Part shown: positions 1 to 4,594 of the stretch, in pieces
Layout of the letters: the number at the start of each line of letters is the position of its first letter
Position numbering within the stretch: the stretch's first letter is position 1
NCBI GenBank assembly: GCA_900553215.1
Contig: USCJ01000073.1
Coordinates: 1-6,896, forward strand
Length of the DNA stretch: 6,896 nucleotides
Origin: an uncultured Collinsella sp.
GTDB taxonomy: Bacteria > Actinomycetota > Coriobacteriia > Coriobacteriales > Coriobacteriaceae
Direction: 5' to 3'
Position numbers and translations under genes: made by a program
Notes under the pieces: generated by a model
The model's database searches: none
Told to the model about the DNA's origin: nothing
The model's input: the letters and a program-made list of their open reading frames with translations, nothing else

Positions 1-1
1 G

Positions 2-33
2 AAGGGGGAGGCCTCGCGGCCTCCCCCTTTTTT
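2..33 (+). terminator. Rho-independent terminator of an upstream gene outside the window
   Basis: A perfect 10-bp G+C-rich inverted repeat (GGGGGAGGCC at 4-13, GGCCTCCCCC at 18-27) closes a TCGC tetraloop and is followed by six T residues (28-33). Two A residues before the stem can pair with the first T residues. The T-tract lies on the + strand side only, so it should end rightward transcription of a gene left of the window. It therefore insulates the operon that begins with acpS. No coding region for that left-hand gene is visible here. Confidence 0.9.
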
Positions 34-46
34 GCGTTTACGGGTT

Positions 47-76
47 TTGTCTCACATAGTAGCTGTGTTTTATAAC
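47..76 (+). promoter_or_regulatory. Candidate distal promoter of the acpS operon
   Basis: TTGTCT at 47-52 (4 of 6 matches to TTGACA) and TATAAC at 71-76 (5 of 6 matches to TATAAT) are separated by 18 bp. This fits a weak to moderate sigma-70-type promoter placed just after the terminator. It is the less certain of two candidates in the leader. There is no experimental signal, so this is pattern matching only. Confidence 0.3.
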
Positions 77-82
77 CCTCGT

Positions 83-112
83 TTGTCGCATCTTCTGTGA
101 ACGGGCTACAAT
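83..112 (+). promoter_or_regulatory. Candidate proximal promoter of the acpS operon
   Basis: TTGTCG at 83-88 (4 of 6) and TACAAT at 107-112 (5 of 6) are separated by 18 bp. Transcription would start near 118-120 and give a leader of about 22 nt that still includes the acpS ribosome binding site. Because later gene junctions are 12 bp or less or overlap, this leader is the only obvious place for an operon promoter in the window. Confidence 0.42.
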
Positions 113-131
113 AACTTAGTCTGTTCGATAT

Positions 132-138
132 GGAGGTG
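132..138 (+). promoter_or_regulatory. Ribosome binding site that sets the acpS start
   Basis: GGAGGTG at 132-138 is a near-ideal Shine-Dalgarno sequence, 5 nt (GGAGG to ATG) before the ATG at 142. An upstream in-frame ATG at 130 would overlap this site and has no purine-rich site of its own, so 142 is the better start. The protein then begins MAEAGIGVDI, matching how AcpS proteins usually start. Confidence 0.8.
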
Positions 139-141
139 AAC

Positions 142-681
142 ATGGCTGAAGCTGGTATCGGCGTTGATATCGTCGAGATTTCCCGCATGAAATCAATTCT
201 TGAAAAGACGCCGTCGTTTGCTCGGCGTGTGTTTACCGAAGAAGAGCGTGCGTATTGCGATGCATCATCGCGTCCCGCTGCTCACTATGCGAGCCGCTTT
301 GCTTCGCGCGAGGCGGTGCTTAAAGCTCTCGGCACGGGTTTTAGTCAAGGTGTAGGTCGCAAGGATGTTTCGGTAACGCGTGATAAACTCGGCAAACCGA
401 AGGCGCTGCTTTCGGGCCGTGCACTCGAGATCGCTCAAGAGCTGGGTGTTGTTGAGGTCGCTCTTTCCATTACGCTTACAGGGGACTTAGCCGTTGCGAA
501 TGCCATCGCGATTACCGAAGATGCTCGACCTAAGCCTAAGGAAGAAAAGGTGAGCACCAAGGAACGCGTTGCGCAGACATTTAAAGAGGCTCGCTCTGTT
601 TTAGATGAGCTTGAGCAGCTGCAGAATTCAGCATTGACGGAGCATCTGGGCGATGCTTCGCAAGATGCGCTAGGAGCATAG
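142..681 (+). CDS. acpS: Holo-[acyl-carrier-protein] synthase AcpS with a C-terminal extension
   Basis: This enzyme transfers 4'-phosphopantetheine from coenzyme A to a serine of apo-acyl carrier protein, which activates it for fatty acid synthesis in the cytoplasm. The core is clear: GIGVDIVEISR near the N-terminus carries the metal-binding Asp (D9), and the ASRFASREAVLKALGTG segment carries the second metal ligand Glu (E57) and Lys61. A further conserved strand, SITLTGDLAVA, follows near residues 109-119. The start at 142 is chosen from the Shine-Dalgarno at 132-138 and gives 179 residues. AcpS is usually about 120-130 residues, and the core ends near residue 126. The remaining roughly 53 residues form a charged, helix-prone tail of unknown role. 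It is first in the operon. Its TAG stop (679-681) abuts the nnr ATG, and its last codons contain the nnr ribosome binding site (AGGAG, 672-676), so the two genes are probably translationally coupled. Confidence 0.93.
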   Translation: MAEAGIGVDIVEISRMKSILEKTPSFARRVFTEEERAYCDASSRPAAHYASRFASREAVLKALGTGFSQGVGRKDVSVTRDKLGKPKALLSGRALEIAQELGVVEVALSITLTGDLAVANAIAITEDARPKPKEEKVSTKERVAQTFKEARSVLDELEQLQNSALTEHLGDASQDALGA

Positions 682-2298
682 ATGAAACCGGTTTTGAGTA
701 CCGAAGAAGTCGTTCGTCTCGAGGATATCATCGAACGCGAAGGGACTTCGAAGGCCGAGCTTATGGAGCTAGCGGGTGAGTTTGCCGCCAACGAGGTCTT
801 GAAGCTCAATCCCGATCGGGTTCTCGTTCTGGTCGGTTTTGGTAATAATGGCGGCGACGGTTGGGTTGCCGCCGATATTCTGAGCCATAAGGGTGTGGAC
901 GTCGATATCGTTTCTCCGGTTGAGCCGGATGAGATTCCTGCTGCTCTGGCACGTCATGTTGCTCGTCGTACTGCCGGCCGCGATGTGCACGTTTGCGTCG
1001 GCCCCTCGCGTGACGAACTCGAGGTTTTGATCGATAAGGCCGATGTTGTTGTCGATGCCATTTTTGGTACCGGTTTCCACGGGAATCTGCGTGCGCCGTT
1101 CTCCATCTGGATTCCTACGGTCAATGAATGCGCCGATTGTGTCGTATCCATTGATGTCCCCTCGGGCCTGAATGCCGAGACGGGCGTTGTTGATGACGAC
1201 TGCATTCGTGCCGAGCATACGGTGACGATGATTGCGCCCAAGATTGGTCTGTATAGCGCTGATGGCCCTGAGTATGCTGGCGATTTGATCTGCGGCAATC
1301 TTTACGACCGTCTTGACGAGGTTATCGATGATGTCGACCACGCCGCCGAGATTGTCGAGCCCGGTGACTTAGTTGATTACTTTGCTCCATTACCTACGAA
1401 TATCGATAAGTATTCCCGTGGCTCTGTGCTTATTGTCGCCGGATCTGCGCAATATCCTGGTGCTGCCATTATGGCGGCCAAATCTGCAGCTCGCGCGGGT
1501 GCTGGTTACGTGGCAGTCGCGGCTCCTGACGCCTGCGCCAATCTTATTCGCATGGCACTTCCTTCGATTCCCGTCTTTGCTATTCCGTCTGATTCCCGCG
1601 GCTCCTTTGGCGCCGCTGCGCGCATGACTGTGTGCGAGATTGCAAAGAAGTACAGCTGTGTACTGTGCGGTCCCGGTATGACGACGTCTGCCGGCGCTAT
1701 GCAGGTGGTTTCGGGCTTGCTCGAGCTTGATGTACCGCTTATTTTGGATGCCGATGCACTCAACTGCCTTGCTAAGATTGCCATTGACGGTATTGATAGT
1801 AATCCCGAGATGTATCGTCGCGAGCAGCCGTTGGTTATGACGCCGCACTATCGTGAGCTTTCGCGTCTGGTTGCCGGTGACGAGGTGAACGACCTTGGTA
1901 CCGCGATTGCGGCCGCGCAGAAGGTTGTCTGGGCTGCGGGCTCCGACAATCTGGTGGTCATTGCCAAGGGGCCGACGACGGCTATCTGTGGCGTTGAGCG
2001 TGTGCTGCTGCCGCTCTCGGGTCCGGCTTCTCTGGCAACTGCCGGTTCGGGTGATGTTCTCGCGGGTATTTTGGCCGGCACGCTTGCCACCATGCGCGAC
2101 GAGATGGATCGTTGGGAGTTGCTGTATTCGTACGCCGTCGCACTTCACAGCTACGCCGGTTTTGCCGCGGCGACGGAGTATGGTGAGAAGAGCGTCATCG
2201 CGACCGATCTTATCGACTTGATCGGTCCTGCCATGGAACTGGCGGCAAAGGATGCGCTCGAAGATCTGGGAATCATGGACGAAGGGTCGGATGACTAA
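682..2298 (+). CDS. nnr: Bifunctional NAD(P)H-hydrate epimerase / ADP-dependent NAD(P)H-hydrate dehydratase
   Basis: Nnr repairs NADH and NADPH damaged by hydration. The N-terminal YjeF_N domain epimerises R- and S-NAD(P)HX, and the C-terminal ribokinase-like domain dehydrates the S form using ADP (or ATP). Both halves look intact in 538 residues, slightly above the usual 500 or so. In the epimerase half, GNNGGDG lies at 54-60, DAIFGTG at 125-131 and DVPSGLNAETG at 158-168. In the dehydratase half, KYSRG (243-247) leads into VLIVAGSAQYPGAA, followed by GPGM at 330-333, LDADALN at 355-361, TPH at 387-389, KGPTT at 429-433 and the GSGDVLAG nucleotide/catalytic loop at 455-462 with D458 as the expected base. 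The ATG directly follows the acpS stop, with AGGAG (672-676) placed 5 nt upstream. The acidic end (MDEGSDD) is unremarkable. Only the functional pairing with neighbours is uncertain; this looks like housekeeping clustering. Confidence 0.95.
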   Translation: MKPVLSTEEVVRLEDIIEREGTSKAELMELAGEFAANEVLKLNPDRVLVLVGFGNNGGDGWVAADILSHKGVDVDIVSPVEPDEIPAALARHVARRTAGRDVHVCVGPSRDELEVLIDKADVVVDAIFGTGFHGNLRAPFSIWIPTVNECADCVVSIDVPSGLNAETGVVDDDCIRAEHTVTMIAPKIGLYSADGPEYAGDLICGNLYDRLDEVIDDVDHAAEIVEPGDLVDYFAPLPTNIDKYSRGSVLIVAGSAQYPGAAIMAAKSAARAGAGYVAVAAPDACANLIRMALPSIPVFAIPSDSRGSFGAAARMTVCEIAKKYSCVLCGPGMTTSAGAMQVVSGLLELDVPLILDADALNCLAKIAIDGIDSNPEMYRREQPLVMTPHYRELSRLVAGDEVNDLGTAIAAAQKVVWAAGSDNLVVIAKGPTTAICGVERVLLPLSGPASLATAGSGDVLAGILAGTLATMRDEMDRWELLYSYAVALHSYAGFAAATEYGEKSVIATDLIDLIGPAMELAAKDALEDLGIMDEGSDD

Positions 2299-2300
2299 TC

Positions 2301-3446
2301 ATGAATAAAGCCGATTTGACGCGCTGGTCCTGGGTCGAGATCGACCGCGGGGCGCTCCGTCGCAACACGAGGGCCTATAAGAACTTGCTGAATCCACGTC
2401 AGCGCCTGTGCTGCGTGGTCAAGGCCGATGCTTATGGTCATGGAGCTGTTGAGTGCGCCAAGATCATGTATTCGGCCGGTGCCGACATGTTTGCCGTGGC
2501 GACGGTTAACGAGGGCGTTGAGCTCCGACAGGGCGGGATTACGAAACCCATCCTCATCCTAAGCGAGCCGCCTATCGAGGCCATTCCGACGTTGCTCGAG
2601 TTTGATATCATGCCCTCGGTCTATACGTCTGACTTTGCTCTTGCGTATGGCGAATGTGCCGTCGCGGCGGGCAAAGTGGGCAAGTATCATCTCGCCATCG
2701 AGACGGGCATGAATCGTATCGGCGTTCACTACACGCAGGTGCTCGACTTTGTCCGCGGTATAAATTTCCATCGCGGTATTCAGTGCGACGGCGTATTTAC
2801 GCACTTCGCCACGGCCGATGAACCTTCGGGCTGGGACTACAAGCTGCAGTGTCAGCGCTTTACCGAGGCCGTTCAGGCCATTAAGGATGCGGGTTTTGAG
2901 TGCGGTATCGTGCACTGCGCCAACACGCCGTCCTCGATGCTCGACCCCTCGATGCATTTTGATATGATCCGCGCCGGCGTTGGCTTGTATGGCATGCAGC
3001 CGTGCGAGCTGAGTGGCCGCGTGATGCAGCTTGATCCCGTTATGAGCGTCCATGCGCGCGTGACGCGCGTGGCACACCCTGCGATGGGTGAGGGCGTGGG
3101 CTACGGTTTTACCTACCGCGTACCGCGTACGCGCGTTCAGATCTGCACGCTGCCGATCGGTTATGCCGACGGCCTATCGCGTACGCTTTCCAATCGTATG
3201 GATGTGCTGTATCGCGGCGAGCGCGTGCATCAGGTTGGCAATATCTGCATGGACCAGTTTATGGTCGCCATTCAGTCCAACCCGGCACACGAGATTCCCG
3301 AGGCCGAGTATGGTGACGAGATGATCATTGTCGGCCGCGATGGCGATGCCGAGATCACTATGGACGAGATGGCGCGCCTACGCGGCACGATTAACTACGA
3401 GGTCGCCTGCGGCTTTGGCATGCGTCTCGACAAGGTCTACGTGTAG
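2301..3446 (+). CDS. alr: Alanine racemase, PLP-dependent
   Basis: Alr interconverts L- and D-alanine in the cytoplasm and so supplies D-alanine for peptidoglycan precursors. The 381-residue length is typical. The N-terminal barrel begins WVEIDRGALRRN. The PLP Schiff-base lysine is K41 in VVKADAYGHG. ETGMNRIG (134-141) supplies the PLP-contacting arginine R139. The second catalytic base is Tyr268 in GVGYGFTY, and the substrate-site loop is NICMDQF (314-320). One oddity is that the lysine usually found seven residues before that arginine, carbamylated in well-studied alanine racemases, is Ala132 here. The gene starts 2 nt after the nnr stop and has only a weak purine run (GAAGGG, 2281-2286) 14 nt upstream, so it probably depends on ribosomes finishing nnr. 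The stop TAG overlaps the ribosome binding site of the next gene. Confidence 0.96.
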   Translation: MNKADLTRWSWVEIDRGALRRNTRAYKNLLNPRQRLCCVVKADAYGHGAVECAKIMYSAGADMFAVATVNEGVELRQGGITKPILILSEPPIEAIPTLLEFDIMPSVYTSDFALAYGECAVAAGKVGKYHLAIETGMNRIGVHYTQVLDFVRGINFHRGIQCDGVFTHFATADEPSGWDYKLQCQRFTEAVQAIKDAGFECGIVHCANTPSSMLDPSMHFDMIRAGVGLYGMQPCELSGRVMQLDPVMSVHARVTRVAHPAMGEGVGYGFTYRVPRTRVQICTLPIGYADGLSRTLSNRMDVLYRGERVHQVGNICMDQFMVAIQSNPAHEIPEAEYGDEMIIVGRDGDAEITMDEMARLRGTINYEVACGFGMRLDKVYV

Positions 3447-3454
3447 GAGCCGCT

Positions 3455-4075
3455 ATGGGCGTCATGCACATCCCCGGCCATACCCATCAGGCACCACGTG
3501 AGGTCGCACTCGAGGAAATTGAGGCCGTTCTGGGCGATTGTCACCTCTGCCAGCTCTACCAGTCGCGTCACAATATCGTGTTTGGCGTGGGAAACCCCCG
3601 CGCTCGCGTGATGTTTATTGGTGAGGCGCCGGGCCGCAATGAGGATTTGCAGGGCGAGCCCTTTGTGGGGGCGGCAGGCGAGGACCTCAACGGCATTTTG
3701 TCGCTGGCGGGGCTCAAACGCGAAGACGTCTACATTGCCAACGTGCTTAAGTGCCGCCCGCCGGGAAACCGCAATCCGCGTCCCGAGGAAGTGCTGGCTT
3801 GCTCGCCGTTTTTGCGTGAGCAGATTCGAAGCATCTGGCCTGATATTATCGTGACGCTCGGCAACCCCGCGACGCACTTTGTGCTTAAGACCGAGATTGG
3901 CATTACTAAGCTGCGCGGCAGGTTCCACCAGATGGGGCATTTTGTAGTAATGCCCACTTTTCATCCGGCAGCAGCGCTGCGCAATCCGGCGTGGCAGGAG
4001 CTGCTGGAGGAAGACTTTAAGATGCTGGGCGATTATCTGGAGCGACATCCCGCACCAGAGGACGCCTCGGAATAA
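3455..4075 (+). CDS. udg: Family 4 uracil-DNA glycosylase with an iron-sulfur cluster
   Basis: This protein cuts the N-glycosidic bond of uracil in DNA, starting base excision repair after cytosine deamination or dUMP misincorporation. Its 206 residues match family 4 (UDGa type). The catalytic-pocket motif GEAPG lies at 56-60, followed by RNEDLQGEPFVG. The second active-site motif is HPAAALR at 170-176. Four cysteines are placed as expected for a 4Fe-4S cluster: C29 and C32 (CHLC), C100 (KCRPPGNR) and C116. GEAPG, rather than the GQDPY of family 1 Ung, separates it from classical Ung, and the cysteine spacing argues for family 4. The ATG at 3455 has AGGAG at 3445-3449, 5 nt upstream, overlapping the alr stop. 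It ends in tandem stops (TAATAA, 4073-4078). It sits between alr and tsaE, where many actinobacteria have no gene. Whether another Ung exists in the genome cannot be seen here. Confidence 0.93.
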   Translation: MGVMHIPGHTHQAPREVALEEIEAVLGDCHLCQLYQSRHNIVFGVGNPRARVMFIGEAPGRNEDLQGEPFVGAAGEDLNGILSLAGLKREDVYIANVLKCRPPGNRNPRPEEVLACSPFLREQIRSIWPDIIVTLGNPATHFVLKTEIGITKLRGRFHQMGHFVVMPTFHPAAALRNPAWQELLEEDFKMLGDYLERHPAPEDASE

Positions 4076-4076
4076 T

Positions 4077-4082
4077 AAGGAG
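4077..4082 (+). promoter_or_regulatory. tsaE ribosome binding site within the tandem-stop spacer
   Basis: AAGGAG at 4077-4082 lies 5 nt before the tsaE ATG at 4088. It supports that start and partly overlaps the second stop codon of the preceding glycosylase gene. The gap between the two genes is 12 bp, too short for a separate promoter. Confidence 0.75.
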
Positions 4083-4087
4083 CATAT

Positions 4088-4594
4088 ATGTCCCTGGAGC
4101 GCCTGGGGGTAGGTACTTACAAAACGACTTGCGCTGCCGATACGGAGTACTTTGGCGAGCTAATTGCACCGTGCCTTGAGGACGGCGATGTGCTCATCCT
4201 GACCGGTGGCCTGGGAGTGGGCAAAACTCACTTTACCAAGGGCGTCTCGCGCGGGCTGGGCGATGGGCATATGGTTACGAGTCCTACGTTTGCGCTCATG
4301 GCCGTTCACGATCAAGGTCGTATTCCGCTGTTTCACTTTGATCTATACCGCCTGGAGCATGCCTACGAGCTCGAGGATACGGGCATTTTCGATGTGCTGG
4401 GCTATGAGGGTGCTTGCCTGCTGGAATGGGGCGAACAATTCCAGGACGAGCTGACGGATGAGTATCTTTCGGTGACGCTCAAGCGTGATGAGGGCGACAG
4501 CGATGTGCGAACGATAACGCTTGAGGCGCACGGTGACCGCGCAATGGAGCTTTCCCATTTGATTGATAAGGCTGTACAAGATGAGCTTGCATAA
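4088..4594 (+). CDS. tsaE: TsaE, ATPase of the tRNA t6A37 threonylcarbamoyl transfer complex
   Basis: TsaE is the small P-loop ATPase that binds the TsaB-TsaD dimer and is needed for repeated cycles of threonylcarbamoyl transfer to A37 of ANN-decoding tRNAs. The 168 residues are close to the usual 150-165. Walker A is GGLGVGKT at 40-47 (K46, T47). The family signature TSPTFAL follows at 64-70, HFDLYRL at 83-89, and LLEWGE at 111-116. The C-terminal strands (YLSVTLKR, RTITLEAHG) fit the family fold. The start has a good ribosome binding site. The stop (TAA, 4592-4594) lies 14 bp inside the next reading frame, so translation of TsaE is probably coupled to that of its TsaB-TsaD partner encoded downstream. 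Expected to be essential or near-essential, as in most bacteria. Confidence 0.95.
   Translation: MSLERLGVGTYKTTCAADTEYFGELIAPCLEDGDVLILTGGLGVGKTHFTKGVSRGLGDGHMVTSPTFALMAVHDQGRIPLFHFDLYRLEHAYELEDTGIFDVLGYEGACLLEWGEQFQDELTDEYLSVTLKRDEGDSDVRTITLEAHGDRAMELSHLIDKAVQDELA

Noticed and set aside
130..141. Upstream in-frame ATG for acpS at 130
   Set aside because: It overlaps the strong Shine-Dalgarno GGAGGTG (132-138), has no ribosome binding site of its own, and would add four residues absent from typical AcpS starts.
1390..2148. Antisense open frame opposite nnr, and a similar one at 769-1341
   Set aside because: Both mirror a coding gene with all catalytic motifs intact and encode low-complexity, Arg/His-rich sequence with no family resemblance.
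3114..3135. Short tandem repeat TACCGCG in alr
   Set aside because: It is explained by the codons for YRVPRTRV in the alanine racemase barrel-to-strand segment and is too short to call a repeat element.
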